The position numbers were made by a program, and so were the translations under genes. Positions 25,092-34,190 of a stretch of DNA of 64,000 nucleotides are shown here, piece by piece. Location of the stretch: contig JASNYI010000001.1 in assembly GCA_048500275.1 (NCBI GenBank), positions 1,674,001 to 1,738,000 on the forward strand, in the 5' to 3' direction. Under the pieces are notes generated by a model. The model did not search any database. It saw only the letters and a list, made by a program, of their open reading frames with translations, and was not told where the DNA came from. The number at the start of each line of letters is the position of its first letter. The stretch's first letter is position 1. This DNA comes from UBA5066 sp048500275. GTDB lineage: Bacteria > Acidobacteriota > Thermoanaerobaculia > UBA5066.

Positions 25092-25097
25092 TGGCCC

Positions 25098-25697
25098 ATG
25101 GGGAAGGGCGAAGCGACCCGCGAGACCATCCTGCGCCGCGCCGTCGGCCTGGCGAGCAGGGTCGGGCTCTCGGGCCTCTCGATCGGCCAGCTGGCCCAGG
25201 AGCTGGAGCTCTCCAAGAGCGGCCTCTTTTCCCACTTCCACTCCAAGGAGGCCCTCCAGCTCCAGGTCCTGGAGTACGGCGCCGCCCGGTTCGTCGAGAG
25301 CGTCGTGAAGCCGGCGCTGGCCGCCCCCCGGGGCGTTCCGCGCATCCAGGCGCTCTTCGACCGCTGGCTCGTGTGGTCCGGGTCCGACCCCTCGTCGGGA
25401 GGGTGCTTCTTCGTGGCGATGGCCACCGACCTGGACGACCGCCCGGGGCCGAGCCGCGACCTGCTCGTGAAGCTCCAGCGGAGCTGGATGGGCTTCCTCG
25501 CCGACCTCGTGAGGTCGGTGGTTCGCCAGGGCACGTTCCGGCCGGACACCGATCCCGAGCAGTTCGCCCACGACCTGTACGGCGTCATGCTCTCCTACCA
25601 CCACGCCTCCCGCCTGCTCGACGACCCGGCCGCCGAGGACCGTGCCCGCCGCGCCCTGGCCGCCCTCGTCGACGCCCGCCGCGCCGCCGACTCCTGA
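25098..25697 (+). CDS. TetR-family transcriptional regulator
   Basis: The product is 199 aa. The N-terminal helix-turn-helix is typical: TRETILRRAVGLASRVGLSG, then SIGQLAQELELSKSGLFSHFHSKEALQLQVLEY. The C-terminal region is helical and resembles TetR_C domains with DLDDRPGPSRDLLVK and QGTFRPDTDPEQFAHDLYG. It is probably a repressor; the following small gene at 25708 lies 10 bases downstream and may be co-transcribed. The start follows a -10-like TATTTT directly, indicating a leaderless message. Confidence 0.92.
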   Translation: MGKGEATRETILRRAVGLASRVGLSGLSIGQLAQELELSKSGLFSHFHSKEALQLQVLEYGAARFVESVVKPALAAPRGVPRIQALFDRWLVWSGSDPSSGGCFFVAMATDLDDRPGPSRDLLVKLQRSWMGFLADLVRSVVRQGTFRPDTDPEQFAHDLYGVMLSYHHASRLLDDPAAEDRARRALAALVDARRAADS

Positions 25698-25707
25698 AAG
25701 GCCTCCG

Positions 25708-25974
25708 ATGAGCACCGACCCTTCCGATCCCGGGATCCGCTCGAGCCTCCCGCCCCGACGGCGATTTCGCTTCTCGCTCCCGTTCCTCCGCCGAGCCGAC
25801 GGCGGCCCGACCCCGCCGCGTCCCCCGCGCCGGGTCCCGTGCGCCCGGGTCGGCTGCCCGAACACCGTCCTGGACGAGTGGGAAGAGTCGGGCCTCCTCT
25901 GCGCCGAGTGCGCGCTCGAGGAGGACCTCTGCGACCGCGAGTCGCGCTGGGACCGGATCTACCCCGGCCGCTGA
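25708..25974 (+). CDS. Small hypothetical protein with Cys cluster
   Basis: The product is 88 aa. A Pro/Arg-rich N-terminal half is followed by a cysteine cluster in PCARVGCPN, GLLCAECALEEDLC, five to six Cys that could form a zinc ribbon. The start ATG follows the tetR stop by 10 bases, so a transcript shared with the regulator is likely. I recognise no family. It might bind metal or nucleic acid. Confidence 0.6.
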   Translation: MSTDPSDPGIRSSLPPRRRFRFSLPFLRRADGGPTPPRPPRRVPCARVGCPNTVLDEWEESGLLCAECALEEDLCDRESRWDRIYPGR

Positions 25975-26088
25975 AGCCCGGCCCGTGCCCGCGGAGCGAA
26001 CGGCCGCCCGCCGTTCGATAGACTCGCCACGACTCTTCCGGAAACAGGGTGAACGGCCGGCGACGTGGTGCGCGGCCGGGGAGGAACC

Positions 26089-26913
26089 ATGAACATCGAC
26101 TGGAACCAGGTCCTCGACACCGTGACGAAGTCCGCGACGGACGTCGGGCTGAAGCTCCTCGGCGCCCTGGCCGTCTTCATCGTCGGCCGCTGGCTGATCC
26201 ACCTCGCCGTCCGCCTCGTCTCCGCCGCGCTCGAGAAGCAGAAGGTCGACCCGACGATCCTGCGCTACGTCGCCTCGATCATCGGCGTCTCGCTCAACGT
26301 CCTCCTCGTCGTCGCGATCCTCGGCTTCTTTGGCGTTGAGACGACGTCCTTCGCGGCCCTCGTCGCCGCGATGGGCATCGCGATCGGCGCGGCCTGGGCG
26401 GGGCTCCTCTCGAACTTCGCCGCGGGGGTCTTCGTCATCGTCCTCAGGCCGTTCAAGGTGGGCGACTTCATCCAGGCGGGCGGCATCACCGGGACGGTGG
26501 TGAGGATCGGCCTCTTCGCCACCGAGATCCTGACGCCCGACAACGTCCACACCATCGTCGGGAACGCGAAGGTCTTCGGCGACAACATCATGAACTACTC
26601 GGCCTCCGACTACCGCCGCGTCGACCGGACCGCGCAGCTCGCCCACGGGGTCGACCCGGCGGACGCGGTCGCCCGGCTGAAGACCCGCCTCGCCGCGATC
26701 CCGAACGTCAACGCCACGCCCGCGCCCGACGTCGAGATCCTCGACTTCAACCCGATGGGTCCGGTCCTCGCCGTGCGCCCCTACACGCACACGGACCACT
26801 ACTGGCAGGTCTACTTCGACACGAACCGCGTCATCAAGGAGGAGTTCGGGGCGGCCGGCTACCCGGTGCCCGAGCAGCACATGGTGATGCGGCAGGTGCC
26901 CGCGAAGGCCTGA
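26089..26913 (+). CDS. Small-conductance mechanosensitive channel (MscS)
   Basis: The product is 274 aa. Three N-terminal membrane helices are seen (LLGALAVFIVGRWLIHLAV, VSLNVLLVVAILGFF and the pore-lining AALVAAMGIAIGAAWAGLLSNFAAGVFVIVLRPFKVGDFI). The Gly/Ala-packed TM3 and the beta-domain (GTVVRIGLFATEILTPDN) are diagnostic. It opens under membrane tension to release solutes on hypo-osmotic shock. GGAGGA precedes the ATG. Confidence 0.93.
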   Translation: MNIDWNQVLDTVTKSATDVGLKLLGALAVFIVGRWLIHLAVRLVSAALEKQKVDPTILRYVASIIGVSLNVLLVVAILGFFGVETTSFAALVAAMGIAIGAAWAGLLSNFAAGVFVIVLRPFKVGDFIQAGGITGTVVRIGLFATEILTPDNVHTIVGNAKVFGDNIMNYSASDYRRVDRTAQLAHGVDPADAVARLKTRLAAIPNVNATPAPDVEILDFNPMGPVLAVRPYTHTDHYWQVYFDTNRVIKEEFGAAGYPVPEQHMVMRQVPAKA

Positions 26914-26975
26914 ATCCCGCTCGCGGAGGGCGGCCTGCTTCACCGGACCGCCCGTCACGCCACCCGATCCGACGA

Positions 26976-26997
26976 GCGGCCGGCCGGACCCGGCCGC
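26976..26997 (+). terminator. Hairpin after mscS
   Basis: A perfect 8-bp GC stem (26976-26983 with 26990-26997) and 6-base loop lies about 60 bases past the MscS stop. No T run follows, so it is only terminator-like. Confidence 0.3.
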
Positions 26998-27047
26998 CCG
27001 TCGTGCCGCGCGGTCCGTCGCCGGGCCTGCTATCGTCCGCCGCCCGC

Positions 27048-28682
27048 ATGATCTCCTTCTCGAAAGTCTCCAAGCAGTACGGCCGGCAGGTCCTCTTCAT
27101 CGACGCCTCCTTCCAGCTCAACCCCGGGGAGAAGGCCGGCCTCGTCGGCCCGAACGGCGCGGGAAAGACGACGGTCTTCCGGATGATCACGGGGGAGGAG
27201 CACCCCGACGACGGCGAGGTCTCCGTCCCGAGGAAGGTCTCCATCGGCTACTTCCGGCAGGACGTCGAGGAGATGTCGGGGCGGTCCGTGCTCGAGGAGG
27301 CGATCGCCGGGAGCGGCCGGCTCGGCGACCTGCACCACGAGCTGATGGACCTCGAGCACGCCCTCTCCGACCCGGAGCGCGCCGACGAGATGGTGAAGGT
27401 CCTCGAGCGCTACGGCGAGGTGCAGCACGAGTACCAGCAGCGGGGCGGGTACGAGCTCGAGGCGAAGGCGAAGGAGATCCTCCAGGGCCTCGGCTTCCCC
27501 GACGAGGTCGTCGACGGCGACGTCGGCGCCCTCTCCGGGGGCTGGAAGATGCGCGTGGCGATGGCCCGCATCCTCCTCGGCAGGCCCGACGTCCTCCTCA
27601 TGGACGAGCCGACGAACCACCTCGACCTCGAGTCGATCCTCTGGCTCGAGCGGTTCCTCCACGACTACCCGGGCGCCCTCCTGATGACGAGCCACGACCG
27701 CGACTTCATGAACCGCGTCGCCGACCGGATCGTGGAGGTGGACGGGGGAGAGATCTTCACCTGGACCGGGAACTACGACTTCTACGAGCGCGAGCGGGGC
27801 CTTCGGGAGGCGCAGCGCGAGGCGGCCTACGCCCGCCAGCAGGCGATGTTCGCCAAGGAGCAGCGCTTCATCGAGCGCTTCTCGACCCACGCCGCCAAGG
27901 CCGCGCAGGTGCAGAGCCGAGTGAAGAAGCTCGAGAAGATCGAGCAGGTCGAGATGCCCCGACGCCGCAAGGTCGTGCGGTTCGACTTCCGGACGCCGCC
28001 GCGCTCGGGCGACGACGTGGCCGCGCTCTCGGGCGTCGGCAAGCGCTACGGGTCGCGCGTCGTCTACGACGGCTTCGACTTCCTCGTCCGCCGGGGCGAA
28101 CGCTGGTGCGTCATGGGCCGCAACGGGGCCGGCAAATCGACGCTCCTGAAGCTGGTCTCCGGGGCGCTCGCGCCCGACGAGGGAACGGTGAAGCTCGGCG
28201 CGAGCCTGAAGCTCGGCTACTTCGCGCAGCAGTCGCTCGACCTCCTCGACCCCTCGCTCACCGTGATCGAGCAGCTCCAGAAGGACTTCGCGATGGAGGG
28301 GCTCGGCGTCCTCAGGAACCTCGCGGGCGCGTTCCAGTTCTCGGGAGACGACGTCGACAAGCCTGTCCGCGTCCTGTCGGGGGGCGAGAAGTCGCGCCTC
28401 GTCCTGGCCCGGATGCTCTTCGACCCCCCGAACTTCCTCGTCCTGGACGAGCCGACGAACCACCTCGACCTCGCCACGAAGGAGATGCTCGTGGAGGCGC
28501 TCCACGACTTCGAGGGGACGATGCTCTTCGTCTCGCACGACCGGACGTTCCTCCGGGGCCTGGCGAACCGGGTCCTCGAGATCGGCGGCGAGGACGGAAC
28601 GGGCAAGCCCGTGACCTACCCCGGCACCTACGAGGAGTACGTCGCGAAGTCGGGCCACGAGGCGCCGGGCGTCCACGCCTGA
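27048..28682 (+). CDS. ABC-F family ATPase
   Basis: The product is 544 aa with two ATP-binding cassettes and no membrane domain. Walker A motifs are GPNGAGKTT (near 34) and GRNGAGKST (near 360). Signatures are LSGGWKMR and LSGGEKSR; Walker B motifs are LLMDEPTNHLDLE and LVLDEPTNHLDLA. The linker between cassettes is charged and helical. ABC-F proteins act on the ribosome, in translation control or antibiotic protection; the order and length look YbiT-like. TATCGT lies 11 bases before the ATG, with no Shine-Dalgarno. Confidence 0.92.
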   Translation: MISFSKVSKQYGRQVLFIDASFQLNPGEKAGLVGPNGAGKTTVFRMITGEEHPDDGEVSVPRKVSIGYFRQDVEEMSGRSVLEEAIAGSGRLGDLHHELMDLEHALSDPERADEMVKVLERYGEVQHEYQQRGGYELEAKAKEILQGLGFPDEVVDGDVGALSGGWKMRVAMARILLGRPDVLLMDEPTNHLDLESILWLERFLHDYPGALLMTSHDRDFMNRVADRIVEVDGGEIFTWTGNYDFYERERGLREAQREAAYARQQAMFAKEQRFIERFSTHAAKAAQVQSRVKKLEKIEQVEMPRRRKVVRFDFRTPPRSGDDVAALSGVGKRYGSRVVYDGFDFLVRRGERWCVMGRNGAGKSTLLKLVSGALAPDEGTVKLGASLKLGYFAQQSLDLLDPSLTVIEQLQKDFAMEGLGVLRNLAGAFQFSGDDVDKPVRVLSGGEKSRLVLARMLFDPPNFLVLDEPTNHLDLATKEMLVEALHDFEGTMLFVSHDRTFLRGLANRVLEIGGEDGTGKPVTYPGTYEEYVAKSGHEAPGVHA

Positions 28683-28746
28683 CCCGCGGTCAGGGCGCCC
28701 TCCTGCGCCGCTGCCCGCCGGGCGACGGGTGAGCGACGGAGGCGTG

Positions 28747-28752
28747 TAGTCT
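28747..28752 (+). promoter_or_regulatory. -10-like TAGTCT for the YidH-like gene
   Basis: TAGTCT ends 7 bases before the ATG at 28760, with no Shine-Dalgarno, fitting the leaderless pattern. Confidence 0.4.
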
Positions 28753-28759
28753 CCCGCCC

Positions 28760-29125
28760 ATGGGAGACCCGCGCGTCTACTTCGCCGCCGAGAGGACCCT
28801 CCTCGCCTGGATCCGGACCGGGCTCACCGTGATGGCCTTCGGCTTCCTCGTGGCGCGGTTCGGCCTCTTCCTCCGGCTCGTCGCGCTCCAGCTCGGCGCC
28901 GAGGCGCATACCCCGCGCCTCGCTCCGATGTCGAACGCGATCGGGATCCTCCTCGTCCTCGCGGGGACGGCGTCGATCCTCTTCGCCACGCGCGAGCACC
29001 GCGCGTTCCTCGCGACGCTCCCGGAGGCCGACCGCCCCGCCGGTCGCGCCGCGCGCGTCCACGAGGGGCTCGCGACGCTGCTCGGCGTCCTCGGGATCCT
29101 CCTCACCGTCTACCTCGTCCTGTAG
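28760..29125 (+). CDS. YidH/DUF202 family membrane protein
   Basis: The product is 121 aa with three hydrophobic segments. The N-terminus AAERTLLAWIRTGLTVMAFGFLVARF is the DUF202 signature (AxERTxLAWxRT). The other segments are AIGILLVLAGTASILFAT and LLGVLGILLTVYLVL. Function is unknown in the family. Confidence 0.85.
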   Translation: MGDPRVYFAAERTLLAWIRTGLTVMAFGFLVARFGLFLRLVALQLGAEAHTPRLAPMSNAIGILLVLAGTASILFATREHRAFLATLPEADRPAGRAARVHEGLATLLGVLGILLTVYLVL

Positions 29126-29196
29126 CGCGGCCCGGCGACTCTTGACGGCCGGGGCCGAGAGACCGATCGTCCTCCCGCCCCCGCGGAGGTGGCCCG

Positions 29197-30693
29197 ATGA
29201 CCCGAACGACACCCGCCCTCCTGCTCCTTCTCGGCCTTTTCGCCGCACCGGTGGCCACGGCCCAGCCTCCCGCGCCGGCGACCGCGCCGACGTCGGTCGC
29301 GAAGGACCCGCGCGTCGTCCAGGCGCTGTCGCTCCTGACGGCCTGGCTGGACGCCGAGCAGGCGCACCGGCGCCTCCCCGGGGTCTCGCTCGCGGTGGTC
29401 CACGACCAGGAGAGCCTCCTTGCGCGCGGGTTCGGGTACGCGCACGTCGAGACGAAGGTCCCGGCGACGCCGCAGACGATGTACTCGATCTGCTCCATCT
29501 CGAAGCTCTTCACCGGCGTGGCGGTGATGCAGGAGCGGGATGCCGGCCGGCTCGGGCTCGACGACCCCGTGTCGAAGCACCTCCCGTGGTTCTCGATCGG
29601 AGGGATGCCCGAGGGGGCGCCCCCCGTCACGGTCCGCGGCCTCCTGACCCACTCCTCGGGCCTCCCCCGCGAGTCGGACTTCCCCTACTGGACCGGGCCC
29701 GGTTACCCGTTCCCCCCCGCGGAGAAGGTGCGAGAGCGGGTTTCCGGCCAGGAGATGCTCTACCGCCCCGAGACCTATTTCCAGTACTCGAACCTCGGCC
29801 TGACGCTCGCGGGCGAGGTGGCCGCGGCGACGGCCCGCCACCCGTTCGCCGAGCTGGTCCGCGCGAACGTCCTCGACCCGCTCGGGATGAAGGACACCGA
29901 GACCGAGCACCTCGACCGCTGGCGCGGGAACCGCCTCGCGACCGGCTACACCGCCCCGCGACGGGACGGGACGCGGGAGAAGGTGCCGCCCTACGAGGTG
30001 CGCGGCATCGCGCCGGCAGCCGGCTTCACGTCGACCGTCGAGGATCTCGGCCGCTTCGCCTCGTGGCAGTTCCGGCTCCTCGGGACCGGGAAGACCGAGG
30101 TGCTCGACGCCGACACCCTCCGCGAGATGCACCGCGTCCAGTTCATGGACCCCGGCTGGAAGACGAGCTGGGGGCTCGCCTTCCAGGTCTGGCGCAGCGG
30201 CGAGAAGACGTTCGTCGGGCACAACGGCTATTGCCCCGGCTACCAGAGCCAGCTCCTCCTCCAGACGCAGGAGAAGGTCGCGACGGTCTTCATGACGAAC
30301 ACGAACGGCATCGACGCTCAGAAGTACGCCCAGACGGCGTACGACGTCGTGGCCCCGGCCGTGAAGAAGGCGCTCGACGACCCGAAAGGGGCGAAGCCCC
30401 ACGTCGCCGCGTTTGCGCGCTACGCCGGCCGGTACGACAACTGGCTCGCGGGCGAGGCGACCGTCTTCCCGTGGGACGACGGACTCGCGCTCCTCCCGAC
30501 GCCCTCCGAGAAGCCGCTCGACGCCCTCGTGAAGCTCAAGCCCGCCGGGGAGCACCGCTTCCGGCGGCTCCGCGACGACGGGGGCCTCGGCGAGGAGGTC
30601 CGCTTCGAGGTCGACGAGAAGGGCCGCACCGTCCGCCTCTGGCGCTTCAGCAACTCGATGGAGCGGGCCGCCGATCCGCTCCCGGCGAACTAG
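29197..30693 (+). CDS. Secreted serine hydrolase of the beta-lactamase/class C family
   Basis: The product is 498 aa. A signal peptide (LLLLLGLFAAPVATAQP) is followed by a penicillin-binding-protein-like domain: SXXK in SICSISKLFTG (near residue 101), YSN in FQYSNLGLT (near 197) and HNG in FVGHNGYCPGY in the place of KTG/HxG. These support a DD-peptidase-like or esterase fold. The last ~110 residues are an extra beta-rich domain. GGAGGT precedes the ATG. It is more likely an esterase or peptidase than a resistance beta-lactamase. Confidence 0.88.
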   Translation: MTRTTPALLLLLGLFAAPVATAQPPAPATAPTSVAKDPRVVQALSLLTAWLDAEQAHRRLPGVSLAVVHDQESLLARGFGYAHVETKVPATPQTMYSICSISKLFTGVAVMQERDAGRLGLDDPVSKHLPWFSIGGMPEGAPPVTVRGLLTHSSGLPRESDFPYWTGPGYPFPPAEKVRERVSGQEMLYRPETYFQYSNLGLTLAGEVAAATARHPFAELVRANVLDPLGMKDTETEHLDRWRGNRLATGYTAPRRDGTREKVPPYEVRGIAPAAGFTSTVEDLGRFASWQFRLLGTGKTEVLDADTLREMHRVQFMDPGWKTSWGLAFQVWRSGEKTFVGHNGYCPGYQSQLLLQTQEKVATVFMTNTNGIDAQKYAQTAYDVVAPAVKKALDDPKGAKPHVAAFARYAGRYDNWLAGEATVFPWDDGLALLPTPSEKPLDALVKLKPAGEHRFRRLRDDGGLGEEVRFEVDEKGRTVRLWRFSNSMERAADPLPAN

Positions 30694-30709
30694 CCGGCCG
30701 TCGGTCCGT

Positions 30710-31306
30710 TCAGGGCTTCGGGTCGCCCGCCGGCTCGGCGCCGGGCACCCACCAGCCGCCGATCTCGATCTCCACCGCGTCGAACGGGACGGCGCGAACG
30801 ACGGCATCCCCCTCGTAGGCCCCCGCGAGCGTCCAGCGGTTCGCGCGGCTCTCGAAGACCTCGAGCGTCCGCGCGAGCGGGTCGACGAGCCAGGCCCAGG
30901 TCACCCCTTCCTCGAGGTAGACCGCGAGCTTGCGCACCCGGTCGAGGCGCTGCGTGGAGGGGGAGAGGACCTCGCAGACCCAGTCGGGGGCGAGGGTGAA
31001 GAACGCGTCCGTCGGGAAGGCGGGCATCCGCTCGCGTCGCCAGCCGGCGAGGTCGGGGACGAGGACCTGCCGCCCGAGGTGGACCTCCGGCTCGAAGACG
31101 ATCCACCAGCCCCCCGGCCCGCCCCGTCCCCGGTCGAACGGCGGCCCGAGGTCCCCCCCGAGAACCGAGGTGGCCCGTGCGCGCGGCGCCGCCGGCCGCG
31201 GGGAGGCGATCAGCTCCCCGTCGACGATCTCGCCGATCACGTTCTCGGGCAGGGCGAGGAGGTCGGCGTACGTCGCCTCCTTCTTCGGGCTCCGGCTCGT
31301 GGACAC
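30710..31306 (-). CDS. Uma2-family (DUF820) PD-(D/E)XK nuclease-like protein
   Basis: The product is 198 aa. Family motifs are GEIVDGELIASPRP at the N-terminus, LVPDLAGWRRER (catalytic Asp), WVCEVLSPSTQRLDR (Glu-x-Leu-Ser) and KLAVYLEEGVTWAWLVDP. Uma2 proteins belong to the restriction-endonuclease-like superfamily; their targets are mostly unknown. The GTG start at 31306 has TAGACT 6 bases upstream (leaderless type). It is convergent with the serine hydrolase gene. Confidence 0.88.
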   Translation of the reverse strand: MSTSRSPKKEATYADLLALPENVIGEIVDGELIASPRPAAPRARATSVLGGDLGPPFDRGRGGPGGWWIVFEPEVHLGRQVLVPDLAGWRRERMPAFPTDAFFTLAPDWVCEVLSPSTQRLDRVRKLAVYLEEGVTWAWLVDPLARTLEVFESRANRWTLAGAYEGDAVVRAVPFDAVEIEIGGWWVPGAEPAGDPKP

Positions 31307-31312
31307 GGGGGA

Positions 31313-31318
31313 AGTCTA
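31313..31318 (-). promoter_or_regulatory. -10-like TAGACT for the Uma2 gene
   Basis: On the minus strand TAGACT occupies 31318-31313, exactly 6 bases before the GTG at 31306. The same hexamer is the likely -10 of both kinase promoters. Confidence 0.45.
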
Positions 31319-31383
31319 GCGCGCGGCGCGCCCCGCATCGGTCCCGAGCCGAAGCCCTCCGGCGGAGGCGAAACGCCCCGGTC

Positions 31384-33234
31384 CTACCTCCGCGTTCCGA
31401 CGGTCGCGCGCAACAGCCGGAGCCGAACGTCCAGCTCCTCCGGCGTCATGTGGGCGTACTTGGCGGGAAGGAGCCTGCGGCTACTGGCCTCGAAGACGGC
31501 GAGGAGCTCCATGTACTCGAGGAGCTCGGCGTCGCGGGAAGGGAAGTAGTCGCTCGCGGCCTTCTCGAAGTGCGCGGCCGTGACCGGGGCGTCGCCTCCC
31601 GCCTCGCGGGCCGCGTCGTCGTTCGCCATCAGGACGACGGCCTCGACGTCGGCGTTGCTGTAGCCCACGAGCTTGGCGGAGAAGGTGTCGCGGATGGTCG
31701 CGAGGTCGACGTCGCTCTTCAGCCTGTTCTTCTTCACGAGGGCCTTCGCGACGGCCTCGACCGTCTCGGGCTCCTGCGAGTAGAGGAACGGGATCTTCCG
31801 GTCGAGGCGGCCGGCGCGCTTCAGGTCGACGTCCAGCTTGTCGGGGCGGTTCGTCATGACGAGAAAGAGGATCCGGCCCCGGTTCTGGGTGTCGGACATG
31901 AACTCCTTGATCCGCGCGATGACGCGGCTCGAGGTCCCGCCGTCCCCTTCCCCTTCGGAGTTCCCGAACGCCCGGTCTCCCTCGTCGATGATGACGACGA
32001 CCTGCCCGATCGCCTTGATGACCGTCAGTATCCGCTCGAGGTTCCCCTCGGTCGCGCCGACCCACTTGGAGCGGAAGTTCTTCAGCTTGATCGTCGGGAG
32101 GCCGCATTCCTTCGCGAACGCCTCGGCGACGAACGTCTTCCCGGTCCCCATCGGGCCGGTGAAGAGCATCCCCATCGGGACGCGGCTCCTGCGCCCCTCG
32201 CGGATGTTGTCGGCCAGGACGAGGAGGTCCTTCTTGACCTCCTCCATCCCGCCGACGACCGAGAAGTCGTGGCCCGGCTCGACGAACTCGACGAGGCCGA
32301 AGCACTCGCGCTCGAGGATCTCCCGCTTCCTCTTCGAGATGAGCCGGTCGACCTCCTTGCGCGCCCGCTCGGCCGCGTCCGCGGCCGCGGCGACCGCCGG
32401 GTCGGCGGCGCCGGGGGCGAGGAGCGCGCGGATCTCGTCGCGCGAGAGGCCCGACGTGAGCTGCGAGAGTTTCTTCGCCCTCTCGGCGGCGTCGGGCGCC
32501 GTGCCGAGGAGGCCGGCGATGAAGGCCTCGCGCTCGGAACGGTCCTCCTCGGCCGGGGGCGGCGGCGCCAGGATCGCCTCGATCTGGAGGAGCTTGAGGC
32601 CCGCCGTCAGGTCGGCGTAGCGCTCGGCCTCCCTCTCGGAGAGGCGCGGGTCGACGATCCGCGCGGCGGCGAGCCGGGTCTCGCGGTCGGGCATCGGGAC
32701 GTCGACGACGGCGACCTTCGGGTTCGAGACGAGCTTGGGGGAGAGCTCGGCGAGGTTCTCGGCGACGAGGAGGACGACGTTGTCCTGCTTCTCGATCTGC
32801 GGCAGGAAGGACCAGCGGTGGAGCGTGACGATCGAGGCCCGGTCGAGGTCCCCCTGGAACGACGGGTCGCCCGACGGGGCGATCGTCTCTGCGTACTCGA
32901 CGACGACGCCCACCTTCCGCGACGTGACGAGGAGCCGCTCGAGCCCTCCGAGCGCCTTCTCGCGCGGGGCCTCGCGCATCAGCTCGGCCTGCGGCTCCGC
33001 CTCCTTCGCCTTCTTCGCGAAGCGCACCCCGGTCGCGAGGTTGTAGACGGCGATCGTGTCCCTCACGTCCTTCCAGAAGACGTCCGTCAGGAACTCCGTC
33101 AGCGGCCTGAGCGCGCCGTCGACGTGGACGAGGTCGTGGACGTTGCCGTGGAGGATGAAGAGGACCGCCTCGTTGCGCAGGTAGCGGCGGCGGAGGTCCT
33201 CGGCCCAGGGGGGAAGGATGCGAACGTCGGCCAT
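31384..33234 (-). CDS. Ycf46-like AAA ATPase (end of the PspA/ABC operon)
   Basis: The product is 616 aa. The N-terminal ~230 residues resemble an AAA module without a P-loop (VVVEYAETIAPSGD, DNVVLLVAENLAELSPKLVSNPKVAVVDVP), then a helical linker, then a complete AAA domain: ECFGLVEFVEPGHDFSVVGG, Walker A GPMGTGKT (near 358), Walker B VVVIIDEGDRAFG and sensor/Arg-finger region TNRPDKLDVDLKRAGRLDRKIPF. This degenerate-plus-active layout matches Ycf46-type ATPases. AAGGAG precedes the ATG. As the last of seven genes it may remodel the transporter or PspA assembly; that is inference. Confidence 0.75.
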   Translation of the reverse strand: MADVRILPPWAEDLRRRYLRNEAVLFILHGNVHDLVHVDGALRPLTEFLTDVFWKDVRDTIAVYNLATGVRFAKKAKEAEPQAELMREAPREKALGGLERLLVTSRKVGVVVEYAETIAPSGDPSFQGDLDRASIVTLHRWSFLPQIEKQDNVVLLVAENLAELSPKLVSNPKVAVVDVPMPDRETRLAAARIVDPRLSEREAERYADLTAGLKLLQIEAILAPPPPAEEDRSEREAFIAGLLGTAPDAAERAKKLSQLTSGLSRDEIRALLAPGAADPAVAAAADAAERARKEVDRLISKRKREILERECFGLVEFVEPGHDFSVVGGMEEVKKDLLVLADNIREGRRSRVPMGMLFTGPMGTGKTFVAEAFAKECGLPTIKLKNFRSKWVGATEGNLERILTVIKAIGQVVVIIDEGDRAFGNSEGEGDGGTSSRVIARIKEFMSDTQNRGRILFLVMTNRPDKLDVDLKRAGRLDRKIPFLYSQEPETVEAVAKALVKKNRLKSDVDLATIRDTFSAKLVGYSNADVEAVVLMANDDAAREAGGDAPVTAAHFEKAASDYFPSRDAELLEYMELLAVFEASSRRLLPAKYAHMTPEELDVRLRLLRATVGTRR

Positions 33235-33263
33235 CGTGGGCTCCTTGCGGGTGCGGGTCGGGC

Positions 33264-34178
33264 TCAGGGGCTCGAAAGGCCGGAGGGCTCGAGGAGCGCC
33301 TCCGTGTCGCGGGCCGACTGGCGGATCGCCTCGACCCCCTCGAGGAGCTCGTCGAGCTGCCCGGAGAGCTCCTTCGGCGACTGCATGGTGACGATCTGGT
33401 CGGCGATGAGCTGGAACGAGTTCTCGATCAGGTCGAGCTGCCCGCGCGCGACGCCCAGGTATCGCTGGATGTCGCGCATCCGCTCCTGGCGCTTCACGAC
33501 GATCGCGAGGTTCCTCTGCGCGATGTCGGTGCGCGGGTCGGACGGGTCTCCCCGGCGCACGTCCGCGGCGTAGCGCTCGACGTCGCGGGCGAGAGCCCGC
33601 TCGTCGACCGAGTCGAGGTACGCGGAGTAGCGCGCGCAGGTGAGGGCCATGTCGAGGAACGCGTCGACGAGCCGGTCGGTCTTGGCGAGCTCGGCCCGGA
33701 GGAGGTCGCCGGTGAAGGTCGGGTTGTGGGAGGCGAGACGCTCGATGTCGACCCGGCGAAGGACGAGCGCCTCGACCCGGTCCCGGTCGGCCGGCGGAAG
33801 CCCCGCGATCCGCCGCCGTCGCGCCTCGGCCTCGGCCGCCTCCTCGAGCTCCGTGAACCGGGGGTCCCAGAGGCGTCGGCGAAGGAGGCCGCTGTCGGGC
33901 GCCCAGAGGAGCCAGAGGGCCTCGGCGCCGAGGCCCGCGAGCGCCGGGAGCGGGTTCATCGTGAGGAGAGAGAGCGCCACGGAGCCGCCGAGGAGCGAGA
34001 GGTTGTAGGGGTTCGCGAACGCGGCCTTCAGGTAGGAGCGGCGCGGGAACGCCGTCCCCTCGCGCCTGCCCTTGAGGAAGGAGAAGGCCGCCTCGACGGC
34101 GACGTCCTTGCGGTCCGTCGTCTTCGTGGCGGGGCGCGGCGCCGCGGCCTTTCGTCGGGTGACCTGCTGCTCGGCCAC
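33264..34178 (-). CDS. Membrane-associated protein of unknown family (PspA/ABC operon)
   Basis: The product is 304 aa from a GTG 12 bases after the ABC ATPase stop. A basic Lys/Ala-rich tail precedes one or two hydrophobic segments (YNLSLLGGSVALSLLTMN, PLPALAGLGAEALWLLWA, about residues 57-92). The rest is charged and alpha-helical, probably coiled coil (LEEAAEAEARRRRIAG, RTDIAQRNLAIVVKRQERMRDIQRYL, LSGQLDELLEGVEAIRQSARD). I do not recognise a family. Position between the ABC ATPase and the AAA protein suggests a cytoplasm-facing adaptor in the same complex. Confidence 0.65.
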   Translation of the reverse strand: MAEQQVTRRKAAAPRPATKTTDRKDVAVEAAFSFLKGRREGTAFPRRSYLKAAFANPYNLSLLGGSVALSLLTMNPLPALAGLGAEALWLLWAPDSGLLRRRLWDPRFTELEEAAEAEARRRRIAGLPPADRDRVEALVLRRVDIERLASHNPTFTGDLLRAELAKTDRLVDAFLDMALTCARYSAYLDSVDERALARDVERYAADVRRGDPSDPRTDIAQRNLAIVVKRQERMRDIQRYLGVARGQLDLIENSFQLIADQIVTMQSPKELSGQLDELLEGVEAIRQSARDTEALLEPSGLSSP

Positions 34179-34190
34179 GGCGATGGGCCC

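Noticed and set aside
29197..30693. Antibiotic-resistance beta-lactamase
   Set aside because: SXXK and YSN are shared by DD-peptidases and esterases. The third motif is HNG and a large extra C-terminal domain is present, so a resistance role is not supported.
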